Source of the DNA: Olivibacter sp036959255
GTDB lineage: Bacteria; Bacteroidota; Bacteroidia; Sphingobacteriales; Sphingobacteriaceae
Length of the DNA: 64,000 bases
NCBI RefSeq assembly: GCF_036959255.1
Contig: NZ_JAWMTI010000008.1
Location: 1 to 64,000, forward strand
Direction: 5' to 3'
Shown here in pieces: positions 34,361 to 43,766 of the stretch (the stretch's first letter is position 1; every line of letters starts with the position of its first letter). The translations under genes were made by a program, and so were the position numbers. Below the pieces are notes generated by a model. That model made no database searches and had not been told where the DNA came from. It saw only the letters and a list, made by a program, of their open reading frames with translations.

Positions 34361-35812
34361 ATGAGTACTAAAGACGATAATATATTGCAAGAACTCGCGG
34401 TAGAGGAGTACAAATATGGTTTTACTACCAATATCGAAATGGATATTGCTAAGAAGGGGCTATCTGAGGAAACTGTGCGCTTTATTTCTGCAAAAAAGAA
34501 TGAACCTGATTGGCTTTTGGACTGGAGATTGAAAGCCCTGAAGCATTTTGAGAAGATGATGATGCCCAAATGGCAAAATTTCGAGCACCCTAAAGTCGAT
34601 TTTCAGGATATCTCTTATTATGCTGCACCAAAGGAAAAACCAAAAGTAAACAGCATGGATGAGGTTGATCCCGAGTTGTTGGACACATTTGCAAAACTGG
34701 GTATTCCGTTAGACGAGCAAAAAGTGCTGGCCGGGGTAGTTGCGGTTGATGCCGTTTTCGATAGTGTTTCCGTAAAGACAACCTTTAGAGAAAAACTGAA
34801 AGAATATGGTGTTATATTTTGTTCCTTTGGAGAAGCTGTAAAAGAACATCCTGAATTAGTAAAGCAGTATTTGGGAACAGTAGTACCACAAACCGACAAT
34901 ATCTATGCAGCGCTGAATGCAGCCGTATTCTCAGACGGATCTTTTGTTTACATTCCAAAGGGTGTAAATTGTCCGATGGAACTTTCTACGTACTTTCGAA
35001 TTAATGCGCAGAATACGGGGCAATTTGAGCGTACGTTAATTATTGCAGACGAAGGAAGTTATGTAAGCTATTTGGAAGGCTGTACCGCTCCTATGAGAGA
35101 TGAGAACCAATTACATGCGGCAGTTGTGGAATTGATTGCACTTGAAAATGCCGAGATAAAGTACAGTACCGTACAAAACTGGTATCCGGGAGATAAGGAA
35201 GGCAAAGGAGGGATTTATAACTTCGTAACTAAAAGAGGGATTTGTAAAGGTGATAACAGTAAGATTTCCTGGACACAGGTTGAAACAGGGTCTTCAATTA
35301 CATGGAAATATCCGAGTGTAATTTTAAAAGGCGATAATTCTGTCGGTGAGTTTTATTCTGTTGCTTTGACGAGAAATCATCAAATAGCGGATACAGGAAG
35401 TAAAATGTACCATATCGGTAAAAACACACGTAGTAAAATTGTTTCCAAAGGTATTTCAGCGGGAGTGAGTCAGAATAGTTATCGGGGGCTGGTACAGATA
35501 GGTAAAGGGGCTGAGAAGGCCAGAAATTTTACGCAGTGCGATTCATTGTTGATCGGTGATAAATGTGGGGCCCACACATTTCCATACATTGAAGCAAAAA
35601 ACAAAACAGCTAAATTGGAACATGAAGCTACTACTTCGAAGATAGGAGAGGATCAGATATTCTACCTGACGCAACGGGGCATTGATCCCGAGAAAGCTGT
35701 TGGACTGATTGTTAATGGTTATGCCAAAGAGGTACTTAACCAATTGCCTATGGAATTTGCTGTTGAGGCGCAAAAATTGTTAGCAATTTCGCTTGAGGGT
35801 AGCGTTGGATAA
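34361..35812 (+). CDS. sufB: Fe-S cluster assembly scaffold subunit SufB
   Basis: 483 residues from ATG 34361, which gives the usual opening MSTKDDNILQELAVEEYKYGF. An in-frame ATG at 34328 would add eleven residues unlike the family. Conserved parts are the GVIFCSFGEAVKEHPELVKQYLG segment, EGCTAPM, KGICKGDNSKISWTQVETGS and the late GDKCGAHTFPYIE, with the cysteine used in cluster building. SufB forms the cytoplasmic SufBC2D complex that assembles Fe-S clusters. First gene of sufBCDSE, with short gaps throughout. Confidence 0.95.
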   Translation: MSTKDDNILQELAVEEYKYGFTTNIEMDIAKKGLSEETVRFISAKKNEPDWLLDWRLKALKHFEKMMMPKWQNFEHPKVDFQDISYYAAPKEKPKVNSMDEVDPELLDTFAKLGIPLDEQKVLAGVVAVDAVFDSVSVKTTFREKLKEYGVIFCSFGEAVKEHPELVKQYLGTVVPQTDNIYAALNAAVFSDGSFVYIPKGVNCPMELSTYFRINAQNTGQFERTLIIADEGSYVSYLEGCTAPMRDENQLHAAVVELIALENAEIKYSTVQNWYPGDKEGKGGIYNFVTKRGICKGDNSKISWTQVETGSSITWKYPSVILKGDNSVGEFYSVALTRNHQIADTGSKMYHIGKNTRSKIVSKGISAGVSQNSYRGLVQIGKGAEKARNFTQCDSLLIGDKCGAHTFPYIEAKNKTAKLEHEATTSKIGEDQIFYLTQRGIDPEKAVGLIVNGYAKEVLNQLPMEFAVEAQKLLAISLEGSVG

Positions 35813-35884
35813 ATAGCGTGTTATAGATATTTTTTAATATAAACAAAACAAATAACAAATCGAAAGATTTGAATTGATGAAGAT

Positions 35885-36655
35885 ATGTTAAGTATAAAAG
35901 ACCTACGGGCTTCTGTAGATGATAAAGAGATTTTAAAGGGATTAAATTTAGAAGTTAAAGCCGGTGAAGTGCATGCCATTATGGGACCAAACGGTTCGGG
36001 TAAAAGTACGTTGGCTTCGGTTTTGGCAGGTAAAGAGGCCTATGAGGTAACCGGTGGTGAGGTTACATTGGATAATAAAGATTTACTTGAGCTATCACCT
36101 GAAGATAGAGCACGTGAAGGACTTTTCTTAGCGTTTCAGTATCCAGTAGAAATTCCGGGAGTTTCCAATATTAATTTTTTGAAAACAGCAGTTAATGAGA
36201 TCCGGGCCTATAAAGGTTTAGGACCTATGGAAGCTAAAGAGTTCTTAAAATTAGTTAAGGAAAAGCAAAAGCTTGTGGAATTTGATGCCAAGTTGGCGAA
36301 TCGATCATTAAATGAGGGCTTTTCCGGTGGAGAGAAAAAACGTAATGAGATTTTTCAACTTGCCATGTTGGAACCAAAACTGGCTATACTGGATGAGACA
36401 GATTCAGGTTTAGACATCGATGCGCTTCGTATTGTTGCAAATGGTGTTAATCATTTGCGCTCGAAGGATAACGCCTTTATTGTTATTACGCACTATCAAC
36501 GTCTTTTGGATTATATAGTGCCCGATTTTGTGCATGTACTCTATAAGGGAAAAATTGTAAAATCGGGAACAAAGGATTTAGCACTCGAGCTGGAAGAGAA
36601 GGGATACGATTGGTTAAAGGAAAGTGTGGATGCTGAAGAGAATGCTGCTATTTAG
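35885..36655 (+). CDS. sufC: Fe-S cluster assembly ATPase SufC
   Basis: 256 residues, an ABC-type ATPase with Walker A GPNGSGKST, the signature region FSGGEKKRNEI typical of SufC, and Walker B LAILDETDSGLD. The H-loop is in VITHYQR. SufC dimerises on SufB and SufD, and its ATP cycle drives rearrangement of the scaffold during cluster assembly; it is not a membrane transporter subunit. It is 72 bases after sufB and 43 before sufD. Length is as expected. Confidence 0.96.
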   Translation: MLSIKDLRASVDDKEILKGLNLEVKAGEVHAIMGPNGSGKSTLASVLAGKEAYEVTGGEVTLDNKDLLELSPEDRAREGLFLAFQYPVEIPGVSNINFLKTAVNEIRAYKGLGPMEAKEFLKLVKEKQKLVEFDAKLANRSLNEGFSGGEKKRNEIFQLAMLEPKLAILDETDSGLDIDALRIVANGVNHLRSKDNAFIVITHYQRLLDYIVPDFVHVLYKGKIVKSGTKDLALELEEKGYDWLKESVDAEENAAI

Positions 36656-36698
36656 GATAATGGCTATTATTTTCTCATCCTTTTATGATAATTAACAA

Positions 36699-38009
36699 AT
36701 GATTACACAAGTTTCAAGTTCATTATATCATCAATTAGTTACTTTTTTTGAAGAGAGACTAACCTTAAAGGGTTATCAGGAGCCACAGGTATCTCTTCGT
36801 CAAGAGGCTTTCGTTCGTTTTAAGGAATTAGGATTTCCTAGTGTCAAAACGGAAGATTGGAAGTATACAAATCTACAGTCACTGATTAATCAGCATTACT
36901 TGTTAAATGATGCGATCCCCGGAAAGGACGTGGACATTAATAAGGCAGTCATAAAAGGGCTGGAAGCTTATCGGCTGGTGTTGGTTAACGGACGTTACCG
37001 CAAAGATCTTTCGGATGTCATTACAGAGCCCGGTGTATTCGTAAGTCCAATTGAGGAGGTGACCACTAATGAGTTATTTTCAGCCCATTTCGCAAAATAT
37101 GCGGACAAGACAGAAAACCCGCTGGTAGCGTTAAATACAGCTCTTCATGAAGGAGGGCTCTACATCCATGTCGGCAAAAAGGTTGTCTTAAAAAAGAGTA
37201 TTCACATTGTTCACGTCGTTTCTTCCAGTGAAGCAATTTTTAATCAAACAAGGAATCTGTTCATTTTTGATGTAAATGCTGAAGTGGAAATTATTGAATC
37301 CTTTATTACAAATGATAAAGGGATAAGCCTTAATAATACCGTTTCTGAAGTCGTCCTGAATGAGAATGCTCGTTTACAACACTATTATTTACAGACAGCG
37401 GATGAAGGGGCGCGCTATCTGAATCATACGGAAGTTAAACAGGCTAAGCACAGTTTATATAACAACTATAATTGCTCGTTTCCAGGCTCCTCTTTTGTCC
37501 GAAATAATATTAACGTGCGTTTAGATGATACATCGGTAGAAAGTCACTTATATGGGGTGACGTTAACGGCGAAAGATCAACTAATAGACAATCATACTGT
37601 TGTTGACCACCGAATGCCCTTCTGCGAAAGTTATGAATGGTATAAGAATATCGCACAAGATACGTCAACCGCGGTGTTCAATGGTAAAATATTTGTTCAA
37701 CCCGATGCGCAGAAAACCAATGCTTTTCAACAGAATAACAACATGTTAATTGGCGATAAGGCCACTATTTTTACGAAACCGCAATTGGAGATATTTGCGG
37801 ATGACGTTAAATGTAGTCATGGTTGTACAATGGGACAGTTCGATGATGACGCGCTATTTTATCTTAAAGCAAGAGGCATCGGTGAAGCAAGTGCAAGAAT
37901 ATTGTTGGTCCACGCTTTTGCCTTTGATGTAACAGAAAGGTTCAACAATGAGTATGTAAGGGCTTACGTTGATCGTCTCATCGAACAGGGCTTAGTTGTT
38001 GAACAATAA
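36699..38009 (+). CDS. sufD: Fe-S cluster assembly protein SufD
   Basis: 436 residues. The N-terminus is helical with FPSVKTEDWKYTNL, the motif shared by SufD proteins. The beta-helix core follows, and the C-terminal part has DDVKCSHGCTMGQFDDDALFYLKARGI, the conserved SufB/SufD ending. SufD pairs with SufB to form the scaffold, and the His in this C-terminal motif lies at their interface. It has no enzymatic site of its own. Third gene of the operon. Confidence 0.95.
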   Translation: MITQVSSSLYHQLVTFFEERLTLKGYQEPQVSLRQEAFVRFKELGFPSVKTEDWKYTNLQSLINQHYLLNDAIPGKDVDINKAVIKGLEAYRLVLVNGRYRKDLSDVITEPGVFVSPIEEVTTNELFSAHFAKYADKTENPLVALNTALHEGGLYIHVGKKVVLKKSIHIVHVVSSSEAIFNQTRNLFIFDVNAEVEIIESFITNDKGISLNNTVSEVVLNENARLQHYYLQTADEGARYLNHTEVKQAKHSLYNNYNCSFPGSSFVRNNINVRLDDTSVESHLYGVTLTAKDQLIDNHTVVDHRMPFCESYEWYKNIAQDTSTAVFNGKIFVQPDAQKTNAFQQNNNMLIGDKATIFTKPQLEIFADDVKCSHGCTMGQFDDDALFYLKARGIGEASARILLVHAFAFDVTERFNNEYVRAYVDRLIEQGLVVEQ

Positions 38010-38040
38010 GTTTTTTCGATCTTAATTTAAATTTTCAGTT

Positions 38041-39264
38041 TTGACACATTACGATATTCATAGCATAAGAGCTGATTTCCCTATATTAAAAACGAAGGTA
38101 AACGGACATCCCTTGGTATATTTGGATAATGGAGCGACTACGCAGAAGCCACAATCGGTAATTAACGCAATAACCGATTATTATACCCAAATCAATAGTA
38201 ATGTGCACCGAGGTGTTCATCATTTAAGTCAGCTGGCAACTGATGCGTATGAAGTGACACGGAGGAAGCTTTCCGAATTTATTAATGCCACGCACGACTA
38301 TGAAGTTATATTGACAAATGGAACTACTCATAGTATCAATTTGGTCGCTAATTGTTATGGAAAGCAATTTGTAGAAGCGGGGGACGAGATTATGATTTCC
38401 GAAATGGAGCATCATAGCAACATCGTACCTTGGCAAATGCTGTGTGAAGAACGTGGTGCAAAACTTCGTGTGATACCCATAACGGATACAGGCGAATTGG
38501 ATATGGAGGCTTATCGGACTATGCTCAACGAAAGAGTGAAGCTCGTTGCCATAACCTACGTATCCAATACGTTGGGAACGTTAAATCCTATGCAGGAGAT
38601 CATCAAACTGGCACATGGTCTGGATATCCCGGTATTGGTAGATGCTGCACAAGCTATACAACATTTACATATCGACGTGCAGGCCTTGGATGTGGATTTT
38701 CTTGCTTTTTCAGGGCATAAAATGTATGGTCCAACTGGCGTGGGTGTTTTGTATGGAAAAGAAAAATGGTTGGATAGGATGCCACCTTATCAGGGAGGTG
38801 GGGATATGATTAAAGAAGTTCGGTTTGAAAAGACCACCTATAACGAGCTTCCGTTTAAGTTCGAAGCAGGTACGCCCAATATCGAAGCGGGAATCTGTTT
38901 GGGGGCTTCCGTTGACTATATAAAAACGATTGGCTTGAGTCAGATCGCCTTGTATGAAGCAGAGCTGCTTAAATATGCTACGAAAGTTTTATCTGAGATT
39001 GATCAAATTCGATTTATAGGTACTGCGAAGGAAAAATGTAGTGTGATTTCTTTTCTGGTAAACGGTGCGCACCCCTATGATGTAGGGGTTATTTTAGATA
39101 AATTGGGCATTGCGGTCCGTACAGGGCATCATTGTACGCAACCATTGATGGAGCGATTCGGGATACTGGGTACTGTACGGGCTTCCATCGCCATGTATAA
39201 TACAAAAGAAGACATTGATTTATTGGTAGAAGCAGTAAAGAAGGCTGCTTCAATGCTGCTATAA
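38041..39264 (+). CDS. sufS: Cysteine desulfurase SufS, TTG start
   Basis: 407 residues, class-V aminotransferase fold. PLP-binding Lys is in AFSGHKMYGPTG, and the persulfide-forming Cys is in VRTGHHCTQPLM, in the short loop typical of group II desulfurases (SufS). It draws sulfur from cysteine and hands it to SufE. The start is TTG at 38041: the protein begins THYDIHSIRADFP as SufS normally does, with no in-frame ATG nearby. Thirty-one bases separate it from sufD. A second desulfurase of the IscS/NifS type is encoded at 52941. Confidence 0.94.
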   Translation: MTHYDIHSIRADFPILKTKVNGHPLVYLDNGATTQKPQSVINAITDYYTQINSNVHRGVHHLSQLATDAYEVTRRKLSEFINATHDYEVILTNGTTHSINLVANCYGKQFVEAGDEIMISEMEHHSNIVPWQMLCEERGAKLRVIPITDTGELDMEAYRTMLNERVKLVAITYVSNTLGTLNPMQEIIKLAHGLDIPVLVDAAQAIQHLHIDVQALDVDFLAFSGHKMYGPTGVGVLYGKEKWLDRMPPYQGGGDMIKEVRFEKTTYNELPFKFEAGTPNIEAGICLGASVDYIKTIGLSQIALYEAELLKYATKVLSEIDQIRFIGTAKEKCSVISFLVNGAHPYDVGVILDKLGIAVRTGHHCTQPLMERFGILGTVRASIAMYNTKEDIDLLVEAVKKAASMLL

Positions 39265-39272
39265 AGAAGGTG

Positions 39273-39701
39273 ATGAGTACGATGACGATTAATGAAATTC
39301 AGGAAGAGCTGATTGAAGATTTCTCTTTTTTTGATGATTGGATGGCTAAGTATGAGTATATTATCCAATTGGGAAAGGAACTGCCATTAATTGATGAAGC
39401 ACATAAAATAGATGATCTGTTAATTAAAGGTTGTCAGTCGCGTGTATGGTTACATGCAGCATATACGGATGACAAAGTTTTTTTTACGGCGGATAGTGAT
39501 GCCATCATCACAAAGGGATTGGTTAGCTTAATGATCAAGGTTTTATCAGGACAGCGAGCCGAAGACATCGTAAATGCTAATCTCTATTTTATTGACGATA
39601 TCGGACTAAAAGAACACCTTTCACCTACCCGTGCTAATGGGTTGGTGGCCATGGTGAAACAAATGAAATTATATGCACTGGCGTTAAACGCCAAGCAATG
39701 A
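39273..39701 (+). CDS. sufE: Sulfur acceptor protein SufE
   Basis: 142 residues from ATG 39273; a GTG is one codon upstream. The active-site cysteine sits in IKGCQSRVWL, the family signature, after the helical EELIEDFSFFDDWMAKYEYII opening. SufE takes the persulfide from SufS and raises its activity, passing sulfur to SufB. It follows sufS by eight bases. The operon ends here: the DUF59/SufT gene often found next in related genomes is absent, and an Lrp-type regulator follows. Confidence 0.93.
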   Translation: MSTMTINEIQEELIEDFSFFDDWMAKYEYIIQLGKELPLIDEAHKIDDLLIKGCQSRVWLHAAYTDDKVFFTADSDAIITKGLVSLMIKVLSGQRAEDIVNANLYFIDDIGLKEHLSPTRANGLVAMVKQMKLYALALNAKQ

Positions 39702-39820
39702 ACTTTTTTTACCTAATTTTTTATTAAAGATAGCTGTAATACATAATCTTTGAAATAAAAAAATCGATATTGTAAAATTTTATTTGGTTATTTGTTAACT
39801 TTACGCTAAAACTGTTAGCC

Positions 39821-40291
39821 ATGGCTTTTGAACCAGATAAAATTGATTTAAAGATCATTAAGTTACTCCAAGAAAACGGTAGAATCACTAACTTACAACT
39901 TTCTTCTAATATCGGCCTGTCACCCGCCCCGACCTTGGAACGAGTTCGAAAACTCGAAAATGCAGGATATATCAAAAGCTACCATGCGTTAGTGGACGAG
40001 GAGCTCTTAGGTCTAGGTATCAAATCTTTTATACAAATACAATTGGATTTCCACACACACAATTCAATCCCCGAATTTGTGGAAGCCATTAAAAGTATTC
40101 CTGAAGTGACCGAATGTCATCATGTTACGGGGCAATGCGATTTTATTTTAAAAGTATACGTCAAGGACATCAAATCGTATGAGCGATTGATTATGGAAAA
40201 AATTAGCCGAATACCCTGCGTGAAAACATTTCAGACAATGATGATTATGTCAACGTCTAAAAAAGAACCTATTGTTCCTATGGAGTACTAG
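39821..40291 (+). CDS. Lrp/AsnC-family transcriptional regulator
   Basis: 156 residues. Residues 7-60 form the helix-turn-helix (KIIKLLQENGRITNLQLSSNIGLSPAPTLERVRKLENAGYI). Residues 70-150 form the RAM ligand-binding domain, with VTECHHVTGQCDFILKVYVKD. Such proteins form octameric rings that respond to amino acids and regulate amino-acid metabolism. The serine-proline stretch of the recognition helix is typical. It may act on a leucine/amino-acid gene such as the one at 43767, but nothing in the sequence proves this. Confidence 0.92.
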   Translation: MAFEPDKIDLKIIKLLQENGRITNLQLSSNIGLSPAPTLERVRKLENAGYIKSYHALVDEELLGLGIKSFIQIQLDFHTHNSIPEFVEAIKSIPEVTECHHVTGQCDFILKVYVKDIKSYERLIMEKISRIPCVKTFQTMMIMSTSKKEPIVPMEY

Positions 40292-40329
40292 GTTTCCCCT
40301 TTATGGCGCTAATAGACTTTATTCTTGGC

Positions 40330-41001
40330 TTATACCTGCCAGTCAATGGGTGTTTTGCCTTGTTTTATTAAATACTCATTAGTCTTTGAAAAGGGTTTAC
40401 TGCCGAAGAATCCGTTATGAGCTGATAGCGGAGAAGGGTGGGCAGAGGTAATTATTAGATGTTTAGAAGAATCTATTAATTTTGCCTTTTGTTTTGCGTA
40501 ATTTCCCCACAGGATAAAAACAATTCCTTCTCTTCGTTGAGCCAGCTCCTTGATGACCATATCGGTAAAGATTTCCCATCCTTTTCGTTGATGAGATGCA
40601 GCCATATGTGCTCGTACGGTAAGCACTGCATTTAGTAAAAGAACGCCTTGGTCTGCCCATTTAGTCAACGTACCATGATTTGGAATTTTGAAACCGGGAA
40701 TGTCACTACTTAATTCAATATACATGTTCCGTAGCGAAGGAGGAATTGCAATGCCAGGTTGCACCGAAAAAGATAATCCATGCGCTTGTCCAATATTATG
40801 GTAAGGATCTTGCCCCAGTATGACTGCCTTCACTTCATAAAAGGGGGTATGCTCAAAGGCATTGAATATAAATTTATTAGGGGGAAATACTTGGTATTGT
40901 GCCTGCTCTGTTTTTAAAAAATTTCGCAGCTCGTTCATGTAAGTTTTAGAGAATTCAGGTGCTAAAATTTCTTTCCAACTTTTTTCAAGGACTATGCTCA
41001 T
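40330..41001 (-). CDS. ung: Uracil-DNA glycosylase
   Basis: 223 residues from ATG 41001 (an upstream TTG at 41007 is open). Family-1 motifs are complete: GQDPYHNIGQAHGLSFSV, with the catalytic Asp of GQDPYH, then LLLNAVLTVRAHMAASHQRKGWEIFTD and the closing HPSPLSAHNGFFGSKPFS loop, with the His that inserts at the uracil site. It removes uracil from DNA as the first step of base-excision repair. It is convergent with the Lrp gene, 38 bases apart. Confidence 0.95.
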   Translation of the reverse strand: MSIVLEKSWKEILAPEFSKTYMNELRNFLKTEQAQYQVFPPNKFIFNAFEHTPFYEVKAVILGQDPYHNIGQAHGLSFSVQPGIAIPPSLRNMYIELSSDIPGFKIPNHGTLTKWADQGVLLLNAVLTVRAHMAASHQRKGWEIFTDMVIKELAQRREGIVFILWGNYAKQKAKLIDSSKHLIITSAHPSPLSAHNGFFGSKPFSKTNEYLIKQGKTPIDWQV

Positions 41002-41188
41002 GGTCAAACTTAACTAAATTTGCTATTATATACAATATGAACCTGCAATCGTTTCAGGCTATAAACCCTTTTGTGAAGTTTATAGATCGGAAACAAAAGG
41101 AATAGAATTTAACGCAGATTTTTTGTTAAAAACCATAAATTAACGGATATTTGCAGCGTTATAATGAATATATTCATAAAATAAAGAT

Positions 41189-41725
41189 ATGCCAAATTTC
41201 ATTCGTATTATTATAGCTTTCGTATTATTGGGAGCATCTGTCAGTTTATTTGTGTTCGGGCACTGGCCTTGGGGGATACTCGCCCTTCTTTTAGCGATAA
41301 TTGTTTTCGTTACGTTCTTTTTTAATGAAAACATGCTGATTGCTCAATTTTATTTGCGAAAGGAAAACATGGATAAGGCAAAACTATGGCTGAATAAAAT
41401 TACGCGTTATGAGAAGCAATTGCTTCGTGCTCAGCATGGCTACTATCATTTGCTCATCGGCTTAATTGAATCGCGTACGGCACCACTACAATCGGAGAAG
41501 TATTTTAAAAAAGCGCTGAGCTTAGGTCTGCAGATGGACCATAATGTAGCCCTGGCCAAATTGAGCTTAGCGGGCATAGCGATGGCTAAACGAAATAAAC
41601 GCGAGGCTACCCAACTATTACAAGAAGCTAAGAAAGCTGATAAAAATAAGTTATTAGCCGATCAGATTAAAATGATGAAAGATCAAATGGGCATGCTTGA
41701 TAAACAGCAGATGCGTTTCCGTTAA
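41189..41725 (+). CDS. Small membrane-anchored TPR-like protein
   Basis: 178 residues, not matched to a named family. Two hydrophobic segments (about 5-24 and 26-46) are joined by a short turn, leaving the rest on one side of the membrane. Residues 57-150 form helical pairs in a tetratricopeptide-like pattern (FYLRKENMDKAKLWLNKI, then LIESRTAPLQSEKYFKKAL and KLSLAGIAMAKRNKREATQLLQEA). It could be a membrane-bound scaffold. It stands alone, with nothing to suggest a partner. Confidence 0.6.
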   Translation: MPNFIRIIIAFVLLGASVSLFVFGHWPWGILALLLAIIVFVTFFFNENMLIAQFYLRKENMDKAKLWLNKITRYEKQLLRAQHGYYHLLIGLIESRTAPLQSEKYFKKALSLGLQMDHNVALAKLSLAGIAMAKRNKREATQLLQEAKKADKNKLLADQIKMMKDQMGMLDKQQMRFR

Positions 41726-41776
41726 AGTTCTTTATACGGTATCCTTCAAAATAAGAAAAGACATAATTACCGTTGG

Positions 41777-43558
41777 TTAAACTTCTTCTTCCAGTAATTG
41801 CTTCTCGTACAACTCAAAATAATTGCCTTTGATTGCGAGCAGCTCTTCGTGTTTACCTGCTTCGACGATCCGACCGTTTTCCATTACCAAAATATGATCG
41901 GCATTTTTAATGGTTGAAATACGATGAGCAATAAATATGGCGCTTCTGTTGCGCATAACAGAACTTAGATTTTGAAGAATCCTTTCTTCCGTTTTGGTGT
42001 CTACCGCTGACAAGCAATCATCAAAAACAAGTATTTTAGGATCTATAATAATGGCTCTTGCGATCGAAAGACGCTGTTTTTGCCCTCCGGACAGCGTTAT
42101 TCCTCTTTCTCCTATTGCTGTCTCAAAACCTTTCTCAAACTCGATGATGTTGTCATGGACCGCAGCTTTTTTGGTTGCATCTTCTACTCGGCACATATCC
42201 AACTGATCCAGGCCAAAGGCCACATTTCTTGCAATGGTATCTGAAAAAAGGAATACCTCTTGTGGAACGAAGCCAATCGTGCTTCGATAGCTATTCAGAT
42301 TTAGTTCTTGTATCGGAACGCCGTCTACCAAAATAGTGCCTGACGTCGTATCGTACATTCGCATTAAAAGCCGTGCAATTGTTGACTTTCCAGCGCCTGT
42401 CTGTCCGATGATAGCTAAAACCTTTCCAGGAGTTAATTCAAATGATATTTCTTTTAACGCATTTATACCAGTATCCGGATAGGTAAAAGATACCTTTCTG
42501 AATTCGATATGACCTGAAAATTCTTTTTTTTCATTGGACTGAGTGCTTATACCGGGGGAAGTTTCCAAAAATTCATTGATCCGTTTTTGCGAAGCGGCGG
42601 CTCGCTGAACCAACGATGTTACCCATGCAAGAGACATTGCCGGAAATGTTAACTGGTTTACGTAAACAATAAACTCGGCAATATTTCCTGAGGAAATACT
42701 ACCGCGCATCACCTCAATGCCTCCAATGTAAATGGTGATGATTGTGCTTAAACCGATTAAAAGTAAAATAAGAGGGAAGAAAATAGCCTGAACTTTTACT
42801 AAAGACAGGGAGACGGTTTTATAATCGTTGCTTTCTTTTGCAAAGCTATTTTTCTTGTCCTCCTCACGGCTGTAGGTTTTTATAACACGAATTCCGGAGA
42901 AGGTTTCTTGTACAAAGGAACTTAAAGCAGACAACTGCTCCTGTATTTTTTCACTTCTCTTGTTGATCAGTTTATTGATAAACAGTATGACTACCGACAA
43001 TACCGGTATCGGAGCCAGTGCATAGAGTGCTAACTTGGCGTTTACAGCAAACATCGAAGTAATGACCATTATTGATAATACGACGGTATTAATTGAGTAC
43101 ATCACGGCGGGACCTAGATAAGCTCGAACCCGACTTACATCTTCAGTTACACGGTTCATCAAATCACCTGTATTGTTTCTTTTAAAGAAGGCCATATCCA
43201 AGCTTTGGTAATGATGGTAGATTTCATTTTTCAGATCATACTCTATATGACGTGAGGTTAGAATGATTGTTTGCCGCATTAAGAAGAGAAACAGGCCTCG
43301 TATCAGCGCTAAAACAAGCACAAGAGAACCAAAAAGGAGAAGGCTTCGCCCAAATATTTCATAAATCAGCGATTGGCGTTCAAATCCTTCAAACAACTGA
43401 AAAAGAGCTATATTATCTTTTACTAGATCAAAGGCAATTCGAATGACTTGGGCCGGTATAATCCCGAAATAGTTGGAAACTACAACGAATACAAAACCGG
43501 GAATCATTCGCCAACGATATTTATAGAAAAATTTATTGAGGTAAGCTAAGTGCTTCAT
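41777..43558 (-). CDS. ABC transporter, fused permease and ATPase (MsbA-like)
   Basis: 593 residues: an N-terminal six-helix transmembrane domain (to about residue 320), then an ATPase domain with Walker A GQTGAGKST, signature LSGGQKQRLSIARA, Walker B ILVFDDCLSAVD and H-loop FIAHRIST. It is a homodimer-type exporter, like MsbA and LmrA. The substrate is not identifiable; lipid or drug export is possible. An unusual Cys follows Asp-Asp after the Walker B aspartate (DDCLSAVD), where Glu normally is the catalytic base, although this Asp-Asp form is known in several bacterial exporters. Confidence 0.85.
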   Translation of the reverse strand: MKHLAYLNKFFYKYRWRMIPGFVFVVVSNYFGIIPAQVIRIAFDLVKDNIALFQLFEGFERQSLIYEIFGRSLLLFGSLVLVLALIRGLFLFLMRQTIILTSRHIEYDLKNEIYHHYQSLDMAFFKRNNTGDLMNRVTEDVSRVRAYLGPAVMYSINTVVLSIMVITSMFAVNAKLALYALAPIPVLSVVILFINKLINKRSEKIQEQLSALSSFVQETFSGIRVIKTYSREEDKKNSFAKESNDYKTVSLSLVKVQAIFFPLILLLIGLSTIITIYIGGIEVMRGSISSGNIAEFIVYVNQLTFPAMSLAWVTSLVQRAAASQKRINEFLETSPGISTQSNEKKEFSGHIEFRKVSFTYPDTGINALKEISFELTPGKVLAIIGQTGAGKSTIARLLMRMYDTTSGTILVDGVPIQELNLNSYRSTIGFVPQEVFLFSDTIARNVAFGLDQLDMCRVEDATKKAAVHDNIIEFEKGFETAIGERGITLSGGQKQRLSIARAIIIDPKILVFDDCLSAVDTKTEERILQNLSSVMRNRSAIFIAHRISTIKNADHILVMENGRIVEAGKHEELLAIKGNYFELYEKQLLEEEV

Positions 43559-43724
43559 GAAAGACCGAAATTAAATCTACACCCACAAAAGTACATATCC
43601 AAGAGAAAATTATTGATATCGCTTAAGCCTATTTTTACGAAATATTAAAATTAAATGGCAATAGAAACCACTATTTACTGAATGAAATGATTTTAAATTC
43701 ATAAAAAGATACCGATAAAATTAG

Positions 43725-43732
43725 TACTTTTG
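43725..43732 (+). promoter_or_regulatory. -7 box of the Leu/Phe/Val dehydrogenase-like gene
   Basis: TACTTTTG matches TAnnTTTG 34 bases before the ATG at 43767. The -33 region is AT-rich without a clear TTTG. Confidence 0.4.
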
Positions 43733-43766
43733 CGCAGAATTGCCGATACTAAAATAAGAGTAAAAC

